Shown piece after piece: positions 1 through 10,254 of a DNA stretch of 64,000 nt. The notes below the pieces were generated by a model, which saw only the letters and a program-made list of their open reading frames with translations, did not search any database and was not told where the DNA came from. The first letter of the stretch is position 1; every line of letters begins with the position of its first letter. The position numbers were made by a program, and so were the translations under genes. This stretch comes from an uncultured Clostridia bacterium (lineage in GTDB: Bacteria > Bacillota > Clostridia > Christensenellales > UBA1242), in contig CANQDK010000005.1 of assembly GCA_947591785.1 (NCBI GenBank), positions 46,416 through 110,415 on the forward strand. Direction: 5' to 3'.

Positions 1-118
1 ATTGAAAATTAGTAAGAATACAAGTTAATTGTTTTATTATTAAAATTAAAATATATTTAAACTAAACAATAATTAAGTTAAGCAATAATTAAACTAAAAC
101 ATAATCCTATTAAAATGT

Positions 119-153
119 TTGACAAATTAAAAAAAAGTTGATAATATATTAAT
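119..153 (+). promoter_or_regulatory. rsfS promoter, predicted leaderless
   Basis: TTGACA at 119-124 and TAATAT at 142-147 are separated by 17 bp. The ATG of the next gene begins six bases after the -10, where transcription should start. No Shine-Dalgarno sequence is present, so the mRNA is predicted to be leaderless. Confidence 0.7.
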
Positions 154-465
154 ATGAATCTTAAAGAATTTGTTACATTACTGCAAGACAACAAAATGAA
201 AAACATTTCTGTTTATGACCTTTCCGAAATGGGAGAGGAGAAGTTTGTTGTGCTTTGCACGTCCAATAAAGTGACTGACAGCAAAAAAGTTGCAGATGTA
301 ATTGCAGAGAAATATGGATACCAAGACAAAATCGAAGGCTATTTCAAAGGTGAATGGATTGTTTTTGATTTTCAAAACCTAACTCTTCATATATTCTTAC
401 CAAAAGTTCGTGAAAAATATAATCTTGATAAAATGTATAAACCAAAGAAAATCACCATTAAATGA
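154..465 (+). CDS. rsfS: Ribosomal silencing factor RsfS (Iojap/DUF143)
   Basis: RsfS proteins bind ribosomal protein L14 on the large subunit and block subunit joining when nutrients are scarce. The 103-residue length is normal for the family. The family pattern is visible: an early strand with FVVLCTSNKVTDSKKVAD, then EGYFKGEWIVFDF and the C-terminal LHIFLPKVREKYNLDKM. The start lies six bases after a -10 box and has no ribosome binding site. The upstream neighbour lies outside the window; a hairpin terminator follows. TGA stop. Confidence 0.9.
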   Translation: MNLKEFVTLLQDNKMKNISVYDLSEMGEEKFVVLCTSNKVTDSKKVADVIAEKYGYQDKIEGYFKGEWIVFDFQNLTLHIFLPKVREKYNLDKMYKPKKITIK

Positions 466-506
466 TTCTCTTAAATTCTAATTAAAAATCCACAATTACT
501 TGTTTT

Positions 507-540
507 AAGGAGATGTTTGACTCTCCTTTTCTATTGTTTT
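507..540 (+). terminator. Terminator after rsfS
   Basis: AAGGAGA (507-513) pairs with TCTCCTT (522-528) across an 8-base loop and is followed by a T-rich tract. It fits rho-independent termination of rsfS. Confidence 0.6.
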
Positions 541-934
541 ATAATTCTTGTTTTTAGTTGTTTTACTTTTTTGTTTTTAATTGTTATCTATTTATTTTTT
601 TTATTATATTGAGGAATATCTCCAACAATTTAAGACTTTCAACGAAAAGAAGAAAACTTTTTCCCTAAGATATTTTCAACAACCAACACTTTCTGTGATG
701 CTGTCAATTGTTTGAGAAAATGACAAAACCTTTTTTTATTAATTTAAGTGCTTGTTTTCAATATTAGGACTCAAAATAATGAGATAGCAAAAACCCTTTA
801 TATTATTATTCTTAATTTTATTTAACAAACTTGTAAAATTGTTTTGATTTTTTTTCGATTTGGTTTACAATAAGCATATTAGGACAAAAATTTTTACTAG
901 TATAGAAAACCTATTTTATTTGAAAGGTGTGTCT
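541..934. other. AT-rich intergenic region, no gene seen
   Basis: The region between the rsfS terminator and the phosphatase gene is strongly AT-rich. No coding pattern or clear structured RNA was found. A TACAAT-like -10 near 864-870 could belong to the downstream promoter. The track ORF extension (860-934) is non-conserved sequence upstream of the real start. Confidence 0.5.
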
Positions 935-1363
935 ATGATTGAAATATGTTTTGTTTGCACTGGAAACACTTGTCGTTCTATTATGGCAGAGCGTATCGCA
1001 AAAAAAATGGCGAAACAACGAAAAATTAAAGATGTAAAATTTTCTTCAGCAGGAATTTATGCAAATGGCGAAAATATTTCTCAAAACGCATCTCTTGTTC
1101 TAAAAAAATTGGGCTATGATGGGCGTGCAAGAAAGAGTGTTAAACTGAAAAAAATTAAACCTGAAACAATTTATATCGCTGTTACAAATGAGCATAAACG
1201 CTTCATTGACTCGAAAAAAGTTCTAAGCTTTGAAGATTTTGCAGGTGTTGTTGGTGATCCTTATGGACAAAGTTTGGAAATTTACGAAAAATCAGCACAT
1301 CAAATTGAAAAAAATGTTGAAATGTTGTTGGATAAAATTAATCTTTTGAGAGGTGTTAAATGA
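935..1363 (+). CDS. Low-molecular-weight protein phosphatase (YwlE/Wzb type)
   Basis: Low-molecular-weight phosphatase fold. The P-loop signature CX5R reads CTGNTCR right after the first strand (residues about 7-13), and the catalytic acid is in the C-terminal DPYG motif. Substrate is protein phospho-arginine (YwlE) or phospho-tyrosine (Wzb). The neighbour rpiB matches the ywlE-ywlF order of Bacillus and favours YwlE. The start at 935 rather than 860 is set by AAAGGTG seven bases upstream and by the family N-terminus. It overlaps rpiB by four bases. Confidence 0.88.
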   Translation: MIEICFVCTGNTCRSIMAERIAKKMAKQRKIKDVKFSSAGIYANGENISQNASLVLKKLGYDGRARKSVKLKKIKPETIYIAVTNEHKRFIDSKKVLSFEDFAGVVGDPYGQSLEIYEKSAHQIEKNVEMLLDKINLLRGVK

Positions 1364-1794
1364 TTATAATGGCAAGTGATCATAGGGGATTCACTATGAA
1401 GGAAGATTTAAAGACTTTCTTTAATAAAGAAAATATCATCACTATTGATGTTGGAACTTACAGCAAAGAACCTGTTGACTATCCTGATTTTGCAAAACTT
1501 GGTGTGGAAAAAGTTCTGGCAGATAAGAATAATATCGGAATTTTTATTTGTGGTATGGGCAACGGAATGAGTATGGCAGCAAACAGAAACCCTAAAATTC
1601 GTGCAGCATTGTGTGTTAATCCTAAAATGGCAATATTTGCAAGAAAAGATAATGATGCAAATGTTTTATGCTTGCCAGCTTTTTTAAGAAAGAAAAAAGC
1701 AATTTCTATTGTTAAGGCTTTTTTAACAACAAATTTTGAGGGAGGCAGGCACGCTCGAAGAATTAAGAAGATTTCTGGAGGTGCGGATAAGTGA
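1360..1794 (+). CDS. rpiB: Ribose-5-phosphate isomerase B-like protein
   Basis: RpiB/LacAB sugar-phosphate isomerase, which interconverts ribose-5-phosphate and ribulose-5-phosphate. Visible motifs: ASDHRGF, DYPDFA, the catalytic cysteine in FICGMGNGMSMAAN, and EGGRHARRI near the end. Length 144 is typical. The histidine normally found in the AR-x-HN-x-AN motif, which helps open the furanose ring, is replaced by aspartate (ARKDNDAN), so activity or substrate may differ. It overlaps its neighbours on both sides by four bases, indicating translational coupling. Confidence 0.9.
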   Translation: MIIMASDHRGFTMKEDLKTFFNKENIITIDVGTYSKEPVDYPDFAKLGVEKVLADKNNIGIFICGMGNGMSMAANRNPKIRAALCVNPKMAIFARKDNDANVLCLPAFLRKKKAISIVKAFLTTNFEGGRHARRIKKISGGADK

Positions 1795-2558
1795 TAAACA
1801 TCATTGTTCCAATTGTTGAATCACCTGAAAAATATGTCGAATTCCTTAAAAGAATTAACACAAAAGACATCAAAATTTTTGTCGGAATAAGAGAAAATCT
1901 TATAAACAATTTTAAAATTTCATCGAAACAAATTGAAATCCATAAATTTGCTAGTAACTCAAATCTTGAAGAAATCCTTAATTCAATGCATTCATGCAAA
2001 ATGCAAAAAGGCAGGATTTTGATTGTTAGGCGTCCTCTTAGCAATGCGGAATTTGAAAAATTGACAAATTCAACAAAAGACATTTCAACTTTGAAAGCAA
2101 AACACAATAAGTTTGTCATGGCAATAAAAAATTTTGCAAAGAAAATTGTTAAAAGATTTTTCTCTTTCACATTTTTTGAGGATATTTCGGCAATATGCTA
2201 TAACGAAAATTTGTTTGAACTTATATCTGTTTGCACAAACTTGTCAATGACAAGCAGATTGAATAGATATATTGGAATCTCAATTGAAGAATTTGAAACT
2301 GAAACAAAACAAGTGAAAAAACAATATTCAAGATGGAAAAACGCCTTGCTGTTTATGTTGAGTTGTTTGCTTTTTATGGGAAGTGTGGCAGGTGGAGTTT
2401 TGATTTGCATTTTCACACCTTTAAGAGCATTCACAATTATAGCTGTTGTTTTTTGGATAGTTTTAGCATTGTTCTTATGGTTTATTGCACTTCTTAATTT
2501 TATTAGAACTATTGTTGTTGGAAATCTTAGATATGGCAGGGTGAGTGAGATTATTTAA
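1791..2558 (+). CDS. Membrane protein, possibly a degenerate glycosyltransferase
   Basis: 255 residues. The N-terminal two thirds is a soluble alpha/beta-looking region starting MINIIVPIVESPEKYVEFL, which resembles the first strand of GT-A glycosyltransferases. No DXD motif is evident. Two hydrophobic helices follow (about 185-210 and 215-240), then a short basic tail. It is coupled to rpiB by a four-base overlap, so co-expression is likely. I do not recognise the family; the glycosyltransferase link is a guess from layout. Confidence 0.6.
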   Translation: MINIIVPIVESPEKYVEFLKRINTKDIKIFVGIRENLINNFKISSKQIEIHKFASNSNLEEILNSMHSCKMQKGRILIVRRPLSNAEFEKLTNSTKDISTLKAKHNKFVMAIKNFAKKIVKRFFSFTFFEDISAICYNENLFELISVCTNLSMTSRLNRYIGISIEEFETETKQVKKQYSRWKNALLFMLSCLLFMGSVAGGVLICIFTPLRAFTIIAVVFWIVLALFLWFIALLNFIRTIVVGNLRYGRVSEII

Positions 2559-2622
2559 TAAGCAAAAATAGTAGGTCATTTCTGCATCTGTATGTTGAAT
2601 GTTAAAACCAAATTACTGTTAA

Positions 2623-3681
<1,059 letters not shown>

Positions 3682-3847
3682 TTTACTTCTAAAGTAATTT
3701 GATGTTATGTGTAAAATATGGTTTAATCATTTTTAAATCTATAACAAAAAATTAAGTATATTTGAACAAAAATATGTTAAGTCATGAAAATTATATTTTT
3801 TAAGAAATAACATATTTAAAGATGAAAATTTAGGAGAGTAACAACTC

Positions 3848-4795
3848 ATGAAGAGTGAGCTTAACAAAGAACTAATTGAAGGTTTGAGCGAAAGTGCTAA
3901 TCAAAAGTTTATAGACAGTGTGAATGAACTTGTCTATAATCTTGTTTCAACTGCAGTTGAAAATGTTTCTTTAAAATCTCCTTTTGTTGTTCTTGACAAG
4001 TGTGTGCTTTTGTCTGTGAATGAAGTTTACACAGGGGCCTTCACTCAACTTTCAACTTTTGATTACTTTCTTGGAATAGATAATCCTCAAATTGAAATGA
4101 ACACAAAACTTAGAAAAAACTTTTGGAAATTTGTTTGGAGAGAGTTTCGTGCTTCATGGAGATTAGGGCGTAAGAAATATAAGAAAAAGAAAAAAGAAGA
4201 AATCCATGAGGTTTCAGTTGGAAAATATCAACTCAGTGATTTTAGGCATGACATTGTTGAAAAATTGTCGGAACTATTGACAAGCAGTTCTATTATTTAT
4301 GAATATAATCGAAGTATTTCTATTGTTGGGAAAGATGATTTTGGAACAAATGTTCGAGTTAATTTGTATATATGTGCATACGACATGCATAGTGGCGATT
4401 TTAAGTTGTACACAAACTCTAGAAACAAATTTAAAATAGTGAATTTTGGTGATAGATTTGATAATTTGGAGTATAAAAAGGCCGTTTGTGGTGATGTTTA
4501 TACAAAGATGTTGAGAGTCTTTAATTCAATCTACTCGAAGAAATATAACAAGATTCCAAATCAGGTTTTGCTTGAAAGTTTGTTATTCAATTGTCCTAAC
4601 ATACTTTTTGATAAGAATGATATTTACAAAACCTTTGTTAATGTTGCAAACTATATTCGTTTTAAACAACCAAATTCTTTTGTTTCAATCAGTGACACAA
4701 GTAAGTCTGTTTTTGAAGATGGACTTATTGTTAATACTGGTAAACAAGTTGAATTTGGGAAAATAATTAATATGCTTGACGAATATAAATATTAA
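3848..4795 (+). CDS. Unknown protein, nucleotidyltransferase-like (OAS/CD-NTase fold?)
   Basis: 315 residues, not firmly recognised. A segment around residue 60 (VYTGAFTQLSTFDYF) looks like an eroded GS...DxD nucleotidyltransferase motif. The C-terminal half (KFKIVNF..., YTKMLRVFNSIYSKKYNKIP, LLESLLFNCPNILFDKND) resembles the helical region of OAS/CD-NTase-like enzymes. A lysine-rich loop (KKYKKKKKEE) interrupts the middle. The catalytic acidic residues look incomplete, so it may be inactive. No CBASS-type effector is adjacent. Fold assignment is inference. Confidence 0.45.
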   Translation: MKSELNKELIEGLSESANQKFIDSVNELVYNLVSTAVENVSLKSPFVVLDKCVLLSVNEVYTGAFTQLSTFDYFLGIDNPQIEMNTKLRKNFWKFVWREFRASWRLGRKKYKKKKKEEIHEVSVGKYQLSDFRHDIVEKLSELLTSSSIIYEYNRSISIVGKDDFGTNVRVNLYICAYDMHSGDFKLYTNSRNKFKIVNFGDRFDNLEYKKAVCGDVYTKMLRVFNSIYSKKYNKIPNQVLLESLLFNCPNILFDKNDIYKTFVNVANYIRFKQPNSFVSISDTSKSVFEDGLIVNTGKQVEFGKIINMLDEYKY

Positions 4796-4929
4796 AATTT
4801 CTCTCTAAATTAGAAATGTTTTGTTGTTTTTGAGTGTTTTAAAACTTATTCTTAGCATAAAATCTATGCTATATGTTATTTTATGTATAATTTTTCTCTT
4901 TTTACTCATCATAAGTTTAGGGAGGAAAA

Positions 4930-5124
4930 ATGAAAGAAGTTTTTATGATTGTAGGGTTTGGTGCAGGGCTAATTACAGGTATGCTGCTCTATAAGCATTG
5001 TGATGATGCAAAAAAAATTGTCAACAAGGGTGAAAAGGCTGTAAAACAAGAAGTTGAAAATCTAAAATCTTCTGTTAAGAAAGAAATTAAACCTAAGAAA
5101 CAAGAAAAATCTGCATCAAAATAA
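4930..5124 (+). CDS. Small YtxH-like membrane-anchored protein
   Basis: 64 residues: an N-terminal glycine-rich transmembrane helix (about 5-22, IVGFGAGLITGMLLY) followed by a charged, lysine-rich amphipathic tail. This layout is typical of YtxH-type small stress-related proteins. Function unknown. GGAGG lies just upstream of the ATG and a clear terminator follows, so it forms its own unit. Confidence 0.7.
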   Translation: MKEVFMIVGFGAGLITGMLLYKHCDDAKKIVNKGEKAVKQEVENLKSSVKKEIKPKKQEKSASK

Positions 5125-5138
5125 AACCTAACAAACAA

Positions 5139-5166
5139 AAAACACCTGAAAAGGTGTTTTTTTATA
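5139..5166 (+). terminator. Terminator after YtxH-like gene
   Basis: AACACCT and AGGTGTT form a seven-base-pair hairpin followed by a run of T (TTTTTTTA). Confidence 0.85.
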
Positions 5167-5348
5167 TTTTAAAGACTTTTAAATTGTATTTTTTATACTT
5201 TAAAGATTCTTACATTGATTCTTATATTAGTTACTTTAATATTTATACATTTATTTATTAATTTAAAGTTAAAGGATTCTTACATTTTCTTATTTTGATA
5301 GTTTTAAAGCATTTTTATATTGCTATTTTATTATTCTTAACATTTTCA

Positions 5349-6254
5349 TTATTTCTTTATTTTTTTACCACATAGTGGACAATAACGTTGCTCTGGAAGG
5401 ACATCTGCTCCGCAGTTTGAACATTTAAAATAGTTTTTTTCAAACGGGTTATCAAAGTTTGTTTCTTGTGATGTTGTTTGGGATAATTCTTTCTTTGGTG
5501 GTGGGTTATTATTTGAAAATTCTTTACCATTTTGCTTTTCTGCGTTATAGTTTTTCTTAACTTTAATGTGAAGAAAGATATAAATTACGATTATACTTAA
5601 AAAACATGTTGCAGTTACAATAAACAGAATGTTTCGGATTGTGACATTTTTTCTAGCAACAATCCATTCTCCATCTTGGGTGAGAGGCATATCTTTATAA
5701 TCCATTGGGATAGAGTCTGTTTCTGTTGTTACTTCTGAAGAATTCACGGCAACAGAAATATGCTCATCAACTCGGGGAACGGTTGTTAGAGTGTAAACTG
5801 AAAAGGAATATCCTTCCAATTTTCCACTGCCATCATCGGTGTCAAGTTCGTAAATTATATAATACTTTCCACATTCCTCATTTAAAGCAAAATCTTTGAC
5901 AACGGCTTCTCTAATAAGATTCTTGTCAGGATTATTTTCGGCATAAGAAATCATATCTTGATAATACATGTAATCTTGTTCTATTTTGCTAAGGTTTAAA
6001 GAGAGAGTAAGAAAAAGTATTGCGAAGAAAAGAGTGAAGATTGCAATAATAAATAGGAAAGAACATAGTATGCTTGCCCATTTATATTTTTGGGGAACAC
6101 TTGTTCTTATTCCACGACTGATAAATATAGTTGAGAAGAAGGGAAATCCAATATACCTGCTGTGTGAACTGACTCTGTTTGAAGAGGTTTTTACATGAGA
6201 TGCTCCACCACTTCTGTGACTTCCAGAACTTCCAAAATGACTTCCTGATGGCAT
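5349..6254 (-). CDS. Membrane protein with C-terminal zinc ribbon
   Basis: 301 residues, family unknown. A Gly/Ser/His-rich N-terminus (about 1-45) precedes a first transmembrane helix (about 60-85). An extracytoplasmic-like domain of about 110 residues follows, then a second helix (about 205-230) and a polar linker. The C-terminus is a four-cysteine zinc ribbon, CSNCGA...CPLCGKKIKK. The start is supported by GGAG upstream. It is the only minus-strand gene in the first 28 kb. Confidence 0.75.
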   Translation of the reverse strand: MPSGSHFGSSGSHRSGGASHVKTSSNRVSSHSRYIGFPFFSTIFISRGIRTSVPQKYKWASILCSFLFIIAIFTLFFAILFLTLSLNLSKIEQDYMYYQDMISYAENNPDKNLIREAVVKDFALNEECGKYYIIYELDTDDGSGKLEGYSFSVYTLTTVPRVDEHISVAVNSSEVTTETDSIPMDYKDMPLTQDGEWIVARKNVTIRNILFIVTATCFLSIIVIYIFLHIKVKKNYNAEKQNGKEFSNNNPPPKKELSQTTSQETNFDNPFEKNYFKCSNCGADVLPEQRYCPLCGKKIKK

Positions 6255-6652
6255 AGGCTTTTCTCCATTTATTTTTTATATATTTTTTGTTCATTAAAAT
6301 TATATAATAATGAAGATATGAATGTCAAATAAAATAAAAAGTTCTATTTATAAATGTCAAATAAAAAGAAAAAATCAATTAAAGTGTTGTAAATAAATAT
6401 AATTATAAAATTTAAAATGGAATATGTTGTGTATTATGCAACATTCTACACTTAATCTTGTGGTGATATGCATATATAGATTTCTTGTTTATAAATACAA
6501 GTTTCATAAAGTTATTTTTAGCGAATTTTATTATTCGACAAAATAAGACATGAAATTATGTCAAATATGCTTGCTTTTTTTATCTTTGTATGATAGAATT
6601 TATAAGATTTTATTATTAAATCGACATTTTCTATGATACACGGAGGAATTTT
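6255..6652. other. Divergent intergenic region with a palindromic repeat copy
   Basis: This 398-bp gap holds the promoters of the divergent zinc-ribbon gene and tig. It contains a degraded copy of the dispersed GTATTATGCA element at about 6427-6475. No gene was found; the track ORF 6518-6733 is not supported. Confidence 0.5.
6427..6475. repeat. Dispersed palindromic element, degraded copy
   Basis: Contains TTGTGTATTATGCAACATT and, further on, GTGGTGATATGCATAT, both relatives of the TATTATGCA/TGCATAATA element seen elsewhere. Confidence 0.45.
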
Positions 6653-7921
6653 ATGTACACAATCGAAAAAAACAAAACTAAAGTCGAAGTAAACTTGACA
6701 ATTGATAACAAGGAATGGGAAGAGGGAGTTCAAAAAGTTTACGAATCTTCAAAAGGAAAATTTAATGTTGAAGGTTTTAGAAAAGGGCATGCACCAAGAA
6801 AAGTTATTGAAAAAACTTATGGTGACAGCATCTTTTTTGAGGATACTGTAGATTTTTTTGTCAATAAAGTTATGAATGAAATTTTGGACAAAAATCCTGA
6901 ACTTGAACCTGTTGCTATGCCAAAAACAAAATTTGAGAGTTATACTGCTCAAGATGGACTCAAAATGAAAATATTATTTGAAATTGTGCCTGATTTCAAA
7001 ATTTGTAAATATACTGGAAATGAAATTAAAGTTCATTCTGCTGAAGTAAATGAACATGATATTGAGCATGAATTACATCATCTTCTTGAAGAACATGCAA
7101 AATTTGACACTGTTGATAGAGCTGTAAAAAATGGAGATATTGCTGTTATTGATTTTATTGGTTTTATTGACAATGTTGAATTTGAAGGGGGCTCTGCAAA
7201 CAATTATTCATTAGAAATTGGTTCTCACAGTTTTATTGATAATTTTGAAGAACAACTTATTGGACATAAGAAAGGCGAAACTGTTGATGTTAATGTAACT
7301 TTCCCAAGCAATTATCCAGCAAGTGAATTTAAGGATAAAAAGGCAACTTTCAAAGTTACGATTAATGAAGTCAAAGAAAAAACTCTTCCAACTCTTGACG
7401 ACAAATTTATTGCTGATGCGACAGAATATGAAACACTAGATGAGTATAGAAAAGCAACAACAGCTCATATTCAAGATATGAAGAAGAATGATCAAGATGC
7501 TGAGTATGAATATAATATTCGCGAATATCTCTTGGAGAATACAGAAATTGATATCCCAGAAATTATGGTTGATAACTTTGTTCATCAAGAAATTCATAAT
7601 TTGGAAGATGCGTTAAAGCCATACAATATGAGTGTTGAGGAGTATATTTCAAGAACAGGCGGAACATCATTTGAAGACTATTTAAAAATGATGAAAGAAA
7701 GAACTTTGAAAAGTATTAAAACCAGATATATTTATCGCAAAATTATTGAACTTGAAAACATTGTTATATCTCAAGAAGAACTTAATGAAGCAACTAAAGG
7801 AATGACAAACCGTGAGGACATAATTCGCACTGAAAACGAACTTTCATTACAAAAGCTTCATAAATTCTTGAAAGATAACAATAATATGGTTATTATTCCT
7901 GAAAGCAACGAAGAGTGCTAA
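6653..7921 (+). CDS. tig: Trigger factor chaperone
   Basis: Ribosome-associated chaperone and peptidyl-prolyl isomerase that meets nascent chains at the exit tunnel. The ribosome-docking signature is at about residues 42-52 (GFRKGHAPRKV). An FKBP-type domain spans about 150-235 (GDIAVIDFIGF ... IGSHSFIDNFEEQLIGHKKGE) and a helical SurA-like domain follows. 422 residues is normal. The GGAGG site precedes the ATG. tig-clpP-clpX is the classical order. Confidence 0.96.
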   Translation: MYTIEKNKTKVEVNLTIDNKEWEEGVQKVYESSKGKFNVEGFRKGHAPRKVIEKTYGDSIFFEDTVDFFVNKVMNEILDKNPELEPVAMPKTKFESYTAQDGLKMKILFEIVPDFKICKYTGNEIKVHSAEVNEHDIEHELHHLLEEHAKFDTVDRAVKNGDIAVIDFIGFIDNVEFEGGSANNYSLEIGSHSFIDNFEEQLIGHKKGETVDVNVTFPSNYPASEFKDKKATFKVTINEVKEKTLPTLDDKFIADATEYETLDEYRKATTAHIQDMKKNDQDAEYEYNIREYLLENTEIDIPEIMVDNFVHQEIHNLEDALKPYNMSVEEYISRTGGTSFEDYLKMMKERTLKSIKTRYIYRKIIELENIVISQEELNEATKGMTNREDIIRTENELSLQKLHKFLKDNNNMVIIPESNEEC

Positions 7922-8036
7922 AAATTTGTTTCAAATTTTGCCTTAAAGTTTTAACTTAAACCAAAAGTGTATAAAATTATTAAACATTTAAAAATGTTGA
8001 TTCAAACTTAAATTTTTGTTAATGGAGGTGATTTAT

Positions 8037-8636
8037 ATGATGATACCAATGGTTATTGATCAAACAGGTGGAAGTGAAAGATCTTATGATATTTATTCAA
8101 GATTATTGGAAGACAGAATTATTTTCCTTAGTGGAGAAATAACAGATGCAACAGCAAATGTTGTTATTGCACAATTAATTTACCTTGAAGGCAAAAACCC
8201 AGATAAAGACATATATCTTTATATAAACAGTCCTGGCGGTTCAGTCAGTGCAGGTATCGCAATCTATGACACAATGAACTATATTAAATGTGATGTTTCA
8301 ACAATATGTATTGGCCTTGCAGCATCAATGGGAGCATTCCTTCTTTCAAGTGGAACAAAAGGTAAAAGATTTGCACTCCCAAACAGCGAAATTATGATTC
8401 ACCAACCACTTGGTGGGGCACAAGGGCAAGCTAGTGATATTGAAATTCAAGCAAAACACATGAAAAAAACAAAAAATATGCTCAATAAGATATTAAGTGA
8501 AAACACAGGCAAAACATTGGAAGAAATTGAAAAAGACACGGATCGTGACAACTATATGACACCAGAAGAAGCAAAGAAATATGGTTTGATTGACAATATC
8601 TTTATCACAAGAAAATCTAAAAAGGAAGATAAATAA
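8037..8636 (+). CDS. clpP: ATP-dependent Clp protease proteolytic subunit
   Basis: Serine peptidase that forms two stacked heptameric rings and degrades substrates fed by ClpX. Catalytic triad visible: Ser in GLAASMGA, His in MIHQPLGG, Asp in [11 protein letters not shown]. The N-terminus [24 protein letters not shown] matches the family, so the start is 8037, eight bases after GGAGGTG; the track start at 8016 is too early. 199 residues is standard. Confidence 0.97.
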   Translation: MMIPMVIDQTGGSERSYDIYSRLLEDRIIFLSGEITDATANVVIAQLIYLEGKNPDKDIYLYINSPGGSVSAGIAIYDTMNYIKCDVSTICIGLAASMGAFLLSSGTKGKRFALPNSEIMIHQPLGGAQGQASDIEIQAKHMKKTKNMLNKILSENTGKTLEEIEKDTDRDNYMTPEEAKKYGLIDNIFITRKSKKEDK

Positions 8637-8648
8637 ACGCAAGATAAG

Positions 8649-8672
8649 GTGTATTATGCTTTGCATACTACA
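8649..8672. repeat. Dispersed palindromic element (clpP-clpX gap)
   Basis: GTGTATTATGC-TT-GCATACTACAC is an 11-bp inverted repeat with one mismatch. A related half element (AGTATTATAT) follows. It lies within the clpP-clpX intergenic gap. Confidence 0.7.
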
Positions 8673-8705
8673 CAAAATATAGTATTATATAATTTAGGAG
8701 TGAAA

Positions 8706-10001
8706 ATGAAAGATATTGAAATGTGTAATTGCACTTTCTGTGGGCGTCCACAAAAAATGGCTAAAAAACTTATTGCAAGTCCTAATGGTGATGCCTTTAT
8801 TTGTGATGATTGTATCAAAATTTGTGCAGACATAATTCATGAAGAAACTTTAAAGGTTAAGACTCTTAAAGACCTTGTTTTGCCATATCCAAAAGAAATC
8901 AAAAAACTGCTTGACGATTATGTCATTGGGCAGGAACAGGCAAAAAAAGTTCTTTCTGTTGCTGTTTTTAATCATTATAAAAGAATTAATTACAACTATC
9001 ACAATAAAGTTAATGCAAAGAAAAATAAAGAGGGAGTTCAAGACAAATCTCCTCTTGAATTGGAAAAAAGTAATGTCCTTATGATTGGGCCAACTGGTTC
9101 TGGAAAAACTCTTCTTGTTAAGACTTTGGCAAAGATTCTTGATGTTCCTTTTGCTTGTGCAGATGCAACAACTTTAACTGAAGCTGGTTATGTGGGAGAA
9201 GATGTTGAAAATGTGCTTTTAAAACTTATTCAAAATGCTGACTATGATATTGAAAAAGCACAACGAGGAATTATTTATATTGATGAAATTGACAAACTTG
9301 CTCGCAAGAGTGAAAATCGCTCTTTGACACGCGATGTTGGTGGTGAAGGGGTTCAACAAGCACTTTTAAAAATTATTGAAAGCACTGTTGCAAGTGTTCC
9401 ACCTCAGGGTGGTAGAAAACATCCTCATCAAGAGATGTTACAAATCGACACAACAAACATTTTGTTTATTTGTGGTGGGGCTTTTGTTGGACTTGATGAT
9501 ATTATTCATAAGCGTCTTTCTTCATCATCAATTGGTTTTAATGCTAATGTTAAGAATTCAACCGAAAAAGCAAAAGTTGATTATTCTAAAGATGTTCAGC
9601 CAGATGATCTCATTAAATTTGGACTTATTCCAGAGTTTGTTGGAAGATTACCAATTGTAACAGGACTTGATAATCTTGACGCAAAAGCACTTCAAAGAAT
9701 TTTGGTTGAACCTAAAAATTCTCTTATTAAACAATACAAACAAATGTTTAAAATTGATGGACTCGAAATTGAGTTTAATGATGATGTTATTGCCTACATT
9801 GCTCAAAAGGCAATCGACTTAAAAACTGGTGCTCGTGGAATTCGCACAATTATGGAATCAAAAATGTTGGAACTTATGTTTGATTTGCCAGATCCAGCAA
9901 TGTATGAAAAAATCGTTATAACACGTGATTTTATTGAAAATGATGGTGCTCCAATTCTTATAAAAAGAGAAACTAAAACCGAAGAAAAAAAGGCAGTTTA
10001 G
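8706..10001 (+). CDS. clpX: ClpX ATPase subunit
   Basis: AAA+ unfoldase that recognises and threads substrates into ClpP. Order of elements: N-terminal C4 zinc finger (CTFCGR...CDDC), Walker A GPTGSGKT, Walker [12 protein letters not shown], sensor and C-terminal small domain. The start at 8706 has TAGGAGTG upstream and begins directly before the zinc finger. The track's longer form starts inside a palindromic repeat. A short lysine-rich insert ([15 protein letters not shown]) sits just before the Walker A region. Confidence 0.96.
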   Translation: MKDIEMCNCTFCGRPQKMAKKLIASPNGDAFICDDCIKICADIIHEETLKVKTLKDLVLPYPKEIKKLLDDYVIGQEQAKKVLSVAVFNHYKRINYNYHNKVNAKKNKEGVQDKSPLELEKSNVLMIGPTGSGKTLLVKTLAKILDVPFACADATTLTEAGYVGEDVENVLLKLIQNADYDIEKAQRGIIYIDEIDKLARKSENRSLTRDVGGEGVQQALLKIIESTVASVPPQGGRKHPHQEMLQIDTTNILFICGGAFVGLDDIIHKRLSSSSIGFNANVKNSTEKAKVDYSKDVQPDDLIKFGLIPEFVGRLPIVTGLDNLDAKALQRILVEPKNSLIKQYKQMFKIDGLEIEFNDDVIAYIAQKAIDLKTGARGIRTIMESKMLELMFDLPDPAMYEKIVITRDFIENDGAPILIKRETKTEEKKAV

Positions 10002-10138
10002 TGCCTGAAATCTCTTAAATTTTGGAATTGTTTGACTTATCTGTTATGTAGAGAGTGTGATTTCGTTTGAATAATAAATTCGTTAGACATCTTAATTAAT
10101 ACCATAATTAAAAAGATTTTCAAATTCTATTTAATTTG

Positions 10139-10200
10139 TTTGACAAAAAATAAAAAAAAGGGTAAACTTAAATTGATTTAAGAGTTTGCCCTTTATTTTT
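10139..10200 (+). promoter_or_regulatory. Hairpin between clpX and rny, with overlapping promoter-like motif
   Basis: AAAGGGTAAACTTAAAT and its complement (ending TTTGCCCTTTATTTTT) form a long hairpin with a T tract, suiting a clpX terminator. TTGACA at 10139 with TAAACT 18 bp downstream suggests a promoter overlapping the same hairpin. Either reading needs transcript ends. Confidence 0.5.
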
Positions 10201-10254
10201 CGTCATTTGGGGCTTTGTCTTAAAAGAAAAGAGGATTTTTGAAGAGGAGATATT

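Noticed and set aside
3848-5124. CBASS-like defence module from the nucleotidyltransferase-like gene
   Set aside because: The active site looks degenerate and the neighbour is a YtxH-like small protein, not an effector or E1/E2/JAB set.
6518-6733. 71-residue minus-strand ORF
   Set aside because: Overlaps the tig promoter and start; no ribosome site or recognisable domain.
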